From: Styela clava
Taxonomy: Eukaryota; Chordata; Ascidiacea; Stolidobranchia; Styelidae
DNA: 64,000 nt
Assembly: GCF_964204865.1 (NCBI RefSeq)
Contig: NC_135261.1
Span: 13,764,001 to 13,828,000, forward strand
Direction of reading: 5' to 3'
Shown here in pieces: positions 30,095-40,191 of the stretch. Under the pieces are notes generated by a model that was not told the DNA's origin, did not search any database, and saw only the letters and a list, made by a program, of their open reading frames with translations. How positions within the stretch are numbered: position 1 is the stretch's first letter; each line of letters starts with the position of its first letter. A program made the position numbers and the translations under genes.

Positions 30095-32003
30095 TGTGTC
30101 TTTGCAGCAATGAAACCAATGAGTTTTTTTTACATGTTTTACAACCAACCCATTGGTCCTCAATTTCTGCTGTACCATTTAGATCAGGGGTCGGCGAGCG
30201 GGCCGCATCCGGCCCGCGGAGCAATATAATCCGGCCCGCGACGCTTCACTGGGTTATAGTAACAAATTATAGCTGTTTTGTCGATTATATTCTTTACGCA
30301 AAAAAATTTACGTGTAGACTAAATTATATTATAACGTAACAAGTATATAATTCATAATTACTCGTTTAATGAGCCTATAATTTAATTATAATTTAGACAA
30401 ATGACAACAAAACGCAGAAAAATTGATGCTAAGTGCAAATGGTTTGATGGCGCAAAAAATATTCAAATGGTCAGTCCTCGCGCGCTGCTTGAAATTTAAC
30501 TTATGGTCTGTGTGATAAAATGTGATTCATCAGTCATCCATTCGATTTTTAACATTCTAAAAATATGTGCGGCCCGCCAATGATTGCAACCTTCAATTTT
30601 GGCCCGCGAGCGACAAAAGGTTGCCGACCCCTGATTTAGATCATTCCATTTACTACAGGCTGAGCAGACGTCCTCTCGTGTGTCGTCTGTCTTATTAGCA
30701 GGTTTACAAATACATTTTTGCTGATCCATGCGGCCCATGTTCCCTCCTGGAGTAATTTTTGATCCTCGCTTACGTTTCGTTGGACTTTCGCTCGTTTCAT
30801 GTATAGTTTTCAAATAGTTTATGAGGCAAGATGTCGTTTGATCAATTTCCTGACTTTCGATTGATGGAAATTCTTGGGCTGGCAGTTTGGCTAACACAGC
30901 GGAGGGGTTAAATGGACGAATCCCACAAACGCGGAACCCTGATTTTATATTTTTCAGCGCTGTCTTTTCTGATTTAAAAAAATAAAAGCGGGAAGTGTTC
31001 CTATGTTTCTGCCCTCCAGTCAGCTAGTATTGTGTTCTATTTGGCTTTTAAGAGAGCAAAAATGAACAATCGAGCGGCTGAAGGAGGTGCGTACTATTTG
31101 GAGGTAAGCAAGTAAAATAGGCATACACATTGTTATGTTCGGCCAACTCGATAACATTCATTGTTAAATGCGAAGATAAATTGTCCCCTACGAGCAGTTT
31201 GTCACCGTCAAGTTCATTGCAGAATGGGACGAACACTTTTTTAAACCAGCGAATGAAAGTTCTTGTGTCGAACCATCCGCTCAGCGTTGCCTCATAAACT
31301 GTAACTTTGGGCCATCTGTGGTCCAGTATTCATACACATTCATCGCTGAATATACTACCATAGGAGACAGGAGCTTTTCAGAGGCAGATCCTAAGAACAT
31401 GATTGATATAGAACTCTTAGAAAAGTCGCGGATCATCTCCACCCTATTAGTGCCGGTTGGTACAATAGATCGTTTTCTGTCAGGATCATCGCGAAGATTG
31501 GTTTCATCGTGGTTGAATATATTTGTCGCGAGTAAACGCATCGCTATTCCTTCAAGTCCGTTGAAATAATTTACTATTTCTTCGGAGCCCACGGTGGCAC
31601 GTGCTTTTTCAATATTTGAAGCAACTCGTGTAGATAACCGTTGTCGATTGCAAAAACTGTCTACCCATATCCGACCAGGTTTGTTATTTCGGAACCTGGG
31701 AGAGCAAACTTCCTTTGTGTCCAGATATTTTTTAATCTTGTTGCAAATGTCCTCCGGTCCCATGGGCAAACCCCAGCGCGCAGCAATTCCGAGGCTCTTG
31801 GCAAATCGCTTTTTCTCTTCATTTGTCAATCCAGTCGGTTGACCAAAACTTTTAGAGTAAATCTTCCTCATTTTATTAAATAATGTCGATCTTTTTACTG
31901 TATGGCGTTTAGCAGTTTGCGAATATGATATTCCAGATTTGACATCATCTATAGCTTTTTGCAAGTTCTCGATATTGCAGGAGTTGTACGTTCGCTTTGG
32001 CAT
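30095..32003 (-). pseudogene. Pogo-like (DDE_1, Psq-HTH) transposase, broken
   Basis: Minus strand from the ATG at 32003: MPKRTYNSCNIENLQKAIDD, then GISYSQTAKRHTVKRSTL, a Pipsqueak-type helix-turn-helix. It continues with a CENPB-like middle part (NEEKKRFAKSLGIAARWGLP), IFNHDETNLRDDPDRKR with the first catalytic Asp, then a frameshift near 31305. The next piece has LLVGDNLSSHL (second Asp) and PPNSTHLLQPLDCSFL (third Asp). A further broken stretch near 30950-31080 precedes GFRVCGIRPFNPSAVLAKLP and a Cys-rich tail (CSACSKW...). The tail is interrupted by the MITE at 30185-30633 and resumes in the same frame with EDQWVGCKTCKKN. Family: Tigger/jerky-like Tc1-pogo. Non-functional as it stands. 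Confidence 0.85.
30185..30633. mobile_element. hAT MITE, 449 bp, inside the pogo transposase
   Basis: The ends are CAGGGGTCGGCGAGCGGGCC and (inverted) CAGGGGTCGGCAACCTTTTG. The 8-bp duplication ATTTAGAT is perfect (30177-30184 and 30634-30641). Removing the MITE and one duplicate restores reading between SACSKWNDLN and the codons that follow, so it inserted after the pogo element. Confidence 0.94.
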
Positions 32004-32081
32004 TGTGTTGATAATCCAGACATAATATATTAACAAGCAGATAGACAACGTCAAATGACAAGAAACAGATAAAAACGGCAA

Positions 32082-32964
32082 AAAAACTTTGATACTCTTT
32101 TTTAATTTTGCAATTTACCCGTATGTGGTCCAACCTCCTGCTGTGTGCACCTGTGCAGAGTTTCACGCTCACCTGTGCAACATTCTACGCTTAAGATATC
32201 ATCATTGTCCGATCGTATACAGACATACTTTATCATTGTGATAGTATAGATACGCGTAACTGACTGTTCATCAGCCTTACGTATCAACAACATCAATATA
32301 CGGTCGGAGAATGTATGCAAAAATACTAATGCAAAATTTGATGTGCATTTATACGAATTCACGGTGAATAAACAGCATAGGAATGAGGTTACCCTATCTG
32401 GAAAGAGAAAAATCTCTGACAAAATTTTAATGAACCACGTTGACCAATTTTGCAGCCACAACACATTTATATTATGGTATAAATTCACGATATATAAGGT
32501 GTCGCTGACTAGATGACTCGCCGAGTCTTTCACGGCCCCTCATCAATTGATATGCTACTACATCTACCCATTGGAGCTTTAAAGTGAATTAAAAATCTTC
32601 AGATCTTCCTGTCATTTGTCAACATGCTTTCAAGTGCTAGGACATGTTCTAGGGTCTTCCCTCTAAAATGATTGCTTTTCTACTTTGTTTTGTAATCTGC
32701 ATTCTATAATAAAATCTTTATTAATGTTATACACAATTAATTTGAATATTTATAAAGTCACTCACTTAATCTTGTCGCGAGACAACGCCGTCAGAACACA
32801 GGAAAACGCACGATGATATTGGAAGCAATAATCTGTCTGAATCTAGTCGGGCGTGACGGCGAATCCAACATCGGGAGTTACACGGGGTTGGTTTAACTCA
32901 TATCAAACCTACTCAACTTTTGGGCCATGTTCACAACACGCTGACACCACAGAGAATGATAACC
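32082..32964. other. No gene recognised
   Basis: Sequence between the pogo-like transposase and the next hAT. The open stretch at 32102-32533 (minus) shows no known domain. Part of it is probably the 5' non-coding end of the pogo element. Confidence 0.35.
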
Positions 32965-32972
32965 ATTTATAG

Positions 32973-35151
32973 CAGGGTCGGCCAACCTTCTTGGCCGACG
33001 GGCCACACTTAGTTTACTAATAATTGCGTGGGCCACTTAACATGGTAAGTAAGTTATAGTTTCGCTACACTGACTAAAAGTTAATGAAAAAACAAACAAA
33101 TCCCTCGCACCAAACTTTCTCAGTATTAAGAACAATAAAACAAAAACAAAGATAGAGTAAAGTCAATAAAGTTTTCTCTACACGTTGGTATTTTAGTGTG
33201 AAGTTTGGCACTGTTTTGCGCTAACAAGTTTGTCAATATTCGCTGAAATGGACGATGTAGCAATGCGAAGCGAATTTTCCACATGACTGTCAAAAATTAG
33301 TGATCGCACAGGGGATTTGACATGGTTCATCTGTGAAAAAAATTGCTCGCACAAGTAAGTGCTGCCAAATAATGAGATCATAAAAACTGCCTTTCTGTGA
33401 ATCCTCTGAAATTTTTCTTTAGAGACGCATTTTCGGTAAAATTCTAGTAATGGCAAGTTCTTAAACCTCTCCTTTAAATCAGTTGAACATTGAAAATCAA
33501 TGCACTCCATCTGTAGGTTTTCAGGTAACTCATCTATCTTCACAGAAAAAAGGGCAGGAAAACAGCTTGAAATACACGACAGACTTTTTAAAGTCAGCGA
33601 ATCTGAGTTCGAAATCTTCTTTTAATTCTGTTATTAGTTTTGCGTATTTCTGGCTGTTTCGAACTTGAAGACTATGAGGACTAGGGAAATGGACGAAGTT
33701 GTTGTTGTTTATTTGCATTTCCCATATAGTTAATTTCACAACAAAGGCGTTGACATGATCAAATACGAAATGTATTAGTCGGCCGCTTTTTTTGCAGACG
33801 TGAATTCAATTCGTTCAGATGGGTAGTTATATCCACCATAAATGCAAAATCTTCTATCCATTCCTTGTTATTGAATTCAACCATGATATTACCCTTGCTT
33901 TCCATAAAAGTTGGTATTGCATCCTTAAGTTCAAACACCCGTTTCAGCACTTTGCCGCGTCTTAACCATCGGACCTCGGTGTAGTATGGAATGTCATCGA
34001 AGTCTGCATCCATACTGTGCAGTAGTTCTTGAAATTCTTTGTGACGCAGTCCTTTGGAACGAATGAAGTTAACCGTTTTAGTGACAACTGACATGACATT
34101 TGGCATTTTCAGTGACTTGGCACAAAGATTCTCTTGGTGTATTATGCAATGGAACCGCATAGTAGTGTCATTTCTGACTTTACATGCTTCAATTTGGAGT
34201 AAGTTTATTAGACCCTGTTGTCTCCCAACCATTGATGGGGCGCCATCAGTGGTGATTTCCGAAAGGTCTGCCAAAGACAAGCCAAGACGCTTGATCGTTT
34301 CCATCACAGCTCTCAACAAATCAATGCCTCTGGTCGTGCCTTTAATTGGGACAATGGCTGCGAGTTCTTTGGTGATTTCAAAATCATCATTAACTCCCCG
34401 CACGAAGATCGCCAGGTGAGCAGTAGACTTGATGTCAGTGCATTTGTCGAGCGCCAACGAATACGATGAAAACTTTCCCGCTTTTGCATTTAAAGTTTTC
34501 CTCTATAGAATTCCCAAGCTCTTCAACACGACGAGTTATGGTCTGCCTTGACAGGCTTATTTTTTCAAACTCCTCTTTCATTTCCGGACTTAAAACATTG
34601 ACAACCCGAACAATTCATTCCATAACGAATTCTCCATCTGAGAATGGCTTCGATTGTTTTCCTATCATTTCTGCCACCAAGTAGCTCGCTTTTACGACTG
34701 ACTCCTGATGCATAAAAAGTTTCGAAAATACATTTTGTTGTCCTCGAAGAACTTTTGTTCATTTTATTTTATCTTGTCTCACCTCATTTTGGTATGTCAT
34801 GTTTGATCGAGTAATATTTGGTTAATGCTACATTTGAATGATAGACCACGTGATAAAATAGGAGAAGATTCTCTCACAGATCAGATAACGTAATAAATAG
34901 TAGAAGACCAAGTGTTTAAGCAACTACGAAACCTTTATGCATTGATGTCTCAGATGGTTTCAATACAATAAGCCACGCATGGCTCGTTTGAAGGGGCTGG
35001 CAGATCGCATTTCAGGAAAATAAACAAATCGTTTGTATCACATATTTGTATACTACATCACTCGAAAAGTAGAAGTTTTACTCAATTTTTTATCCAATTC
35101 CGAAAAATACAGCGCGGCCGTGGCCCGCGGGCCACGGGTTGAACGACCCTG
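32973..35151. mobile_element. hAT element, 2.2 kb, near full length
   Basis: The ends are CAGGGTCGGCCAACCTTCTT and (inverted) CAGGGTCGTTCAACCCGTGG. The flanks ATTTATAG (32965-32972) and ATCTATAC (35152-35159) match at 6 of 8. It contains most of a GTF2IRD2-like transposase on the minus strand. Confidence 0.9.
33193..34760 (-). pseudogene. GTF2IRD2-like hAT transposase, frameshifted
   Basis: Minus strand in three frames. The long central part (34457-33759) reads LDKCTDIKSTAHLAIFVRGV, then SEITTDGAPSMVGRQQGLIN, FHCIIHQENLCAKSL, HMD-type PYYTEVRWLRRGKVL and KEWIEDFAFMVDITTHLNEL. This is the catalytic RNase H-like domain with the DESTD-like first Asp and TTDGAPSM second Asp. A frameshift near 33760 leads to FPSPHSLQVRNSQKYAKLIT, and the last piece (33543-33193) holds the dimerisation domain ISLFGSTYLCEQFFSQMNHV. 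The N-terminus (34762-34565) is decayed. It belongs to the ZBED/GTF2IRD2 group of hAT transposases, several of which were domesticated in vertebrates. This copy is not intact. Confidence 0.88.
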
Positions 35152-35204
35152 ATCTATACTCTATTGAGTCTATACTGACACGACGTAAGTTAAGTAACGT
35201 TACT

Positions 35205-35535
35205 TCAGAACAAAAATTCGAGCAGCCTATTTCTCGTTGTAACGATCCCGATATGAGAGAGATCGCTGGCGACCGGCGTTGATGCTGTAATGCAGTACCT
35301 GTAGTGCGACCGGTACCGTATGTTAGTCGTTGAGTGCGACTGTGCGGTACCGTACCGGTACCTGTAGTGAGCGTTATCATTGGCGGTCGTAGTTATACCG
35401 GTACCGGTACCGGTACCTTGACAAGCTCTTTGACGTGATAATGAGGTCATAGTGACGTAATCTTTGGAGGACGGAGCCAGGTGGGGGTTAGGAATAACAC
35501 ATAACAAAATAGTTGTGCTACGCCAGTACGCCAAA
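35205..35535. repeat. CCTAACCCCCACC MITE family, partial copy
   Basis: TAACGATCCCGATATGAGAG near 35239 and GGTGGGGGTTAGGAATAAC near 35480 match the body and right end of the copies at 37084-37511 and 37625-38031. The left end is missing. A GGTACC run (35394-35417) lies inside. Confidence 0.55.
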
Positions 35536-35548
35536 TAGAACTATTACG

Positions 35549-37013
35549 GTACCGTAAAAGCGCCTAACTTCGGACAAAATTACTATATTTTCGTCAATTA
35601 CTCGGCCATTTATTGTCCAAACGGTGCCAAAATTGCTCGGTAAAACATTCGTGCGGTACTTTACATTCCCTGCAAATTTCGGTTCAATTGGACTATTTTT
35701 ACTATTGAAATAATCGATATTTCTTGCCATCTGACCGTTATCCTTCACTGCCCTAACTTCGGACAGTCATTTTCTTCACTGCGTAACCGCGACGCACAGA
35801 GAGAAAGAGGCTTCCGATGCGGATGACGTAATCACGTCGTTGCGTGAAGATAAGACGCTCGATCGTCGTCGTAACGTAACATTGACGTCACGACGAAAAT
35901 GCATTATTTGAAACTTCCGTCGTCCTATGTTTACATCTTTCGTTCGTTATTTTCGAAACTTCAGATGAGTATAATAACACGTTAGTCATTTTAATTAGGA
36001 AATGCATACGTAAATATATCTGATGCAAACCGTTTCAATTCACAATGAAGTATTTTAACGGGCTTCTATCGAAGTCTTTGAAGTATTAATATTCTCGACG
36101 GATAGCTTTTTTTTATTCTGCGCGGTTATCTTTATAAATGATAATTTATATCAAACACACGGTAAATCCGATTGTAAAGTTTAATTTAAAATTCAACTTA
36201 ATCTTGTAAACATGTAGGTCCCGTTTATTTGTTGGAGATCAAATTTATTTTTAATTTCGAGTGAATAAAATTCACCCAGGCCGTATTCAATAACTGTCAT
36301 TTCGACTACTAATCATAAAATAATGGTTAAGTCAGTGCACTGTGCCATATGGACGTTGGAATTATCATAGTTTTATATATTCGATTTTTAACGTCATCGA
36401 TTAAGTGTGACATGTATTTTCATTAATGTTATTTTGGCATATATTCATACATGACCGAACAAAATACAAAAATATTACATTGGTACGCCGTCTTTATCTT
36501 AACGGAAATTGTCATATTGGCTCCGTTGTGTCTGGCGTCAAAATTCATTTCCGAGACGCAGTGTGACGTCGTGTCGGAAGTGAGCGAAAAATAATCTACG
36601 TGAGGTTGACGTAATTTTTGACGCTGCGTGAAATCTTAATATTCTTACGGAATTTATAATTCAGAATTTTAGGTTTTATTTAAATCTCGTACGACATCTT
36701 GCGATCACTCAAATAAATTATATACATTGTTGTCGCCCTCTACCGAATGATGGTATTTTGACGATGATAGCTTCAGTAGGAGCGACGCTCTGCGCCGTTG
36801 AATGCCGGGCAGTCAATTTTCGGCAAAATTTCCGTTTTTTCACCAAAAAAATATTTATGCAACATTAAAAAAGATGAGAATAGATGTAGATATAACAGCG
36901 CAACCTATAATAATTAAAATTAGCAATATACGGCGCGTTTTAGCCAAGATATGGCCGTTCAAAAATTTTGTCCGAAGTTAGGAACTGTCCGAAGTTAGGC
37001 GCTTTTACGGTAC
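35549..37013. mobile_element. Element with perfect 28-bp inverted ends, 1465 bp
   Basis: Positions 35549-35576 and 36986-37013 are exact inverted complements (start GTACCGTAAAAGCGCC, then TAACTTCGGACA). The core TAACTTCGGACA recurs just inside each end: near 35752 in direct orientation, and at 36970-36983 in tandem with the right end. There is no transposase. Flanking bases are GGTAC-type palindromes, so the target duplication (GTAC or TA) cannot be decided. Superfamily unknown. Confidence 0.8.
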
Positions 37014-37083
37014 CCGGTACCGTACGGTAGATAGATAGATGGTGAACATACGCCCAAATTTTGGGTCTAGTATAGTTTAGTAC

Positions 37084-37511
37084 GGTACCACCATTGCAAA
37101 ATATGTTATTCCTAGCCCCCACCCGACTATGCCATCCAAAAATTACGTCACTACGAGATCACCATCATGTCATACCGGTATGGCTTCTGGGCTTGCCAAA
37201 GTACCGGTACCGCCTACCTACCGGTATAACTACGATCGCCAGAAATGGCATCTGCGACGCCGATAACGAACTCGCTATAGCCGGCGATCTTTCTCCTATC
37301 GTGATCGTTGTGACTAGAAAACGAGAGAAATAGCTTGCTCGATTTCGGGTGATCGTCTCCGCGTTTTGGACGACCATCCGCATACTTTGGTGGGCCTTAT
37401 TAGCCTACGCCAATGTGACGTCGAAATGGCGTAGTTTTCGGTGACGTAGTCAGGTGGGGGATAGGATTGACATATGCAAAAATTGTAGAGCCAGGCCAAC
37501 TAGAAGTACAT
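37084..37511. mobile_element. CCTAACCCCCACC family MITE, copy 1
   Basis: Left: TATTCCTAGCCCCCACCCG, then GCCATCCAAAAATTACGTCA. Right, inverted: ATCCCCCACCTGACTACGTC plus TTTTTGCATATGTCAATC. The interior (GAAATGGCATCTGCGACG, GGCGATCTTTCTCCTATCG) is in opposite orientation to copy 2. No ORF. Confidence 0.65.
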
Positions 37512-37624
37512 GTCTTACGAAACTACTGAACTATACCAGACCCCAATTTTTTTTAACTAGATCTGTAGGGGTCTCATGTAGTTTTGTACCGGTACCTCGT
37601 ACGGTACCGGTACCGGTACCGTAC

Positions 37625-38031
37625 TATACTTCTAGTGGGCGTATCATGACAATTTTTTCACGTACCGGTATCAATCCTAACCCCCACCTGACTACACCAT
37701 CCAAAAATTACGTCAACTCGATGTCACAGTGACGTAATGGAGCCCTTCAAACTATACGAACTGCCATCCGAGACGCGCAAATGAGCACCCGAAATCGAAC
37801 AGCCATTTCTCTCGTTTTCTCGTCGCAACGATCCCGATAGGATTGAGATCGCTGGCGTTAGTCAGTTCTTTATCGTCGGCGCCGATGCCATTTCGGGCGA
37901 TCGTACGAGTATTTGGCAAGCTCTATGACGTGATTGTGACATCGTAGTGACGTAATTTTTGGATGGCGTAGTCAGGTAAGGGTTAGGATTGGCATGTCAA
38001 AAAATTGTTATGCTACGCCTACTAAAAGTAT
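37625..38031. mobile_element. CCTAACCCCCACC family MITE, copy 2
   Basis: The left arm runs ATACTTCTAGTGGGCGTATC, CAATTTTTTCA, AATCCTAACCCCCACCTGAC, CATCCAAAAATTACGTCA. The right arm (37947-38031) is its inverted counterpart, from TGACGTAATTTTTGGATGGC to ACTAAAAGTATG. That makes terminal inverted repeats of about 90 bp around a ~230 bp body. Confidence 0.75.
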
Positions 38032-38430
38032 GTTTTTTTCTTTGCTTAATCATGTCCGTTTCTTACAATATACAATTAATGTGACCTCTGATGCTACATG
38101 TTGTCCCTGAGGGCCTTGAGCGAGTGCTAACATGCAACACATGATGTGAAATCCTCGATATTCATCGTCTTTTTCTATAAGGCATCTCCACAGTCTGACA
38201 GTGCTATAAATAATATAACAAATAAACAGTACAAACGGACGGAGGGCTTTTATTCATTGCTCCGAAACTTTATTCCTTCGTGATGTCACAAAATATGTTC
38301 CAAAATCTCTTACAGCCTTAGTTTAGTCACAATGTCTGTCTCGCACCAGCGCACATAATTTAGATAGGCGCTGAGAGTGTGTTCTTAATCGTATTGGCAA
38401 ATGTTCTGCCAAATTTGGCAATAACTATAT

Positions 38431-39013
38431 CAGTGGTTCTCAACCTTTTTGTCTTTGCGGACTAACCCTAACCCCTCAAAAGTTTTTTATTTGAAATTTA
38501 GTTTATAGCTTAAACTTCGAATACACTTAAAGGGATTTCTGCTGTTGTATATCAAAAGCAAGTCTTGAAATTAGTGGTCTTGTTTTTGATAACGATAGAC
38601 GCATATCGTCATCGACGTTTAGTTGGTTACGAGACTTGGATTTGATTTGAACGAGAGCAGAAAATCCACTTTCACAAAGGTATTTGGATTCGAATGGAAC
38701 AATAACACGTAATGCTTCCATCGATACTTTTGGGTCTGACGGCAAACTTGCGCACCAAAACTGAGAAAGTGATCATTGTAGCTGCTGCGTTCTCGTATTA
38801 CCATTGTCATGTAATAACTCGTATTTGTCACAATAGGTCTACGGGAGATAAATCAAAATAGTTTTTGTAGGCTATTGTCACATTGTCATAGGCAGCAAAT
38901 GTTCGATCGTATCACAATAAAATCGATATCAAACTGCAAATAATTTCGTAAAATCTTAATTTAATCGCGGACCCCCTGTAAAATCTTCGGGGATCCCCGG
39001 TTGAGAACCACTG
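38431..39013. mobile_element. hAT element, 583 bp
   Basis: The ends are CAGTGGTTCTCAACCTTTTT and (inverted) CAGTGGTTCTCAACCGGGGA. The flanks AACTATAT (38423-38430) and AACTATAA (39014-39021) match at 7 of 8. It holds the C-terminal end of a ZBED/SCAN-type hAT transposase. Confidence 0.92.
38527..38831 (-). pseudogene. ZBED/FAM200-type hAT transposase C-terminus
   Basis: Minus strand: MPSDPKVSMEALRVIVPFES, KYLCESGFSALVQIKSKSRN, QLNVDDDMRLSLSKTRP. This matches the hAT dimerisation domain of the FAM200/ZBED5/SCAND3 group (F.STYLCE.GFSAL..IKTK.RN.L.VE.D.R..LS...P). It differs from the GTF2IRD2-like type at 33 kb, so at least two transposase lineages are present. Only the last ~75 residues remain, with a frameshift upstream. 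Confidence 0.85.
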
Positions 39014-39021
39014 AACTATAA

Positions 39022-40191
39022 TAGTTTGGCTCGCGAGCCATGCATACCTGTATTATACAGTAAAGGCAAATGTTTGTGGGTCACGAGGTTTGATAATTTT
39101 TTATCAGTGTTGCATAAGGCCCACAGTTATATACACAGGAAATAGAATCCTATACCTGCATACTGAAAAATGCACTCGATGCAGGCTACAAAAAAGTGTC
39201 AGGACTCAAAATAGTTACACAGGACTTTTAAAATTCTGTGTTATAGCAGCAGTAATAGTCATATATGCATATAGCCTACTCAATTTCAGAATTTACACCA
39301 CCGCAAATTTCCAGTAGACTCAATTTACATCAATTTTTTCAAACATCACAAAAAGACAATGAGTTATACTGAACTTATCCACTGGCGTTTTTAGAGTCTT
39401 TACCAGTGTGTGTCAAAGGGCACCAGGAAAATTTTTAAATATACAAATATATAGGTGTCATATGAAAGTTTCCAGAACAATTTTTTTCTCAAACAGAAAA
39501 AATTTCAGATACAAACACCTAAAACAATTTCATGATAGGTAGGCATGTGAGCTATATGCAATGAAATGAATCAAAAACCTATGAGCTATTGTTGCTACAA
39601 AGGACAAATCGTTTACTCAACACACAACAAAGTTAGCGAGGTTTACATACAAATGTACTCAATTAACCTCGTATACTCAATATGCCACTGTCAATGAATA
39701 CTTTTTTAATTGATGCCTATCTTATTTATGCTTTTAAATCTGAACAGTCAATGATATCTAATGTTCGGCATTGCAACCACAAATTGAAATTTTTTCTAAC
39801 TTGGGTGTGGTGGTTGGCATAGGATTTGATGAACCTGAGCTGTGTAATCTGTGAATTGTGATCCCAACATGGTTACATTTATTGCTTCAACTGTTAGGTC
39901 ATTGTGCCCCCATATTATACCCATAATGAAATATACAATGTTATTGATAATCTACTAATCTAGTTGTTTAATTCAAATTGTGTTTGATCCTTTTCATGAC
40001 ACAATCTATTATCTGTCTTTTGAAGTTTAGTTCGCATCATTATTTGTAATTAATTGATAAATTAAAATAAATATTTCAGATGTAGGCTTCATACATTTAA
40101 GTTACAGGTTGGTTGCCACTGTTAACCCCATATGCATATATAACTAGGATTCTTGGAGTGGGATTTGACCAGCTAGTGGGGCCATCTGGCC
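39022..40191. other. Upstream of the galactosyltransferase gene, no gene seen
   Basis: AT-rich sequence with no recognised element. It presumably contains the B4GALT promoter and any 5' UTR exon. An acceptor-like TTACAG before GTTGGTTGCC at 40107 could start a first coding exon with 5' UTR. Confidence 0.35.
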
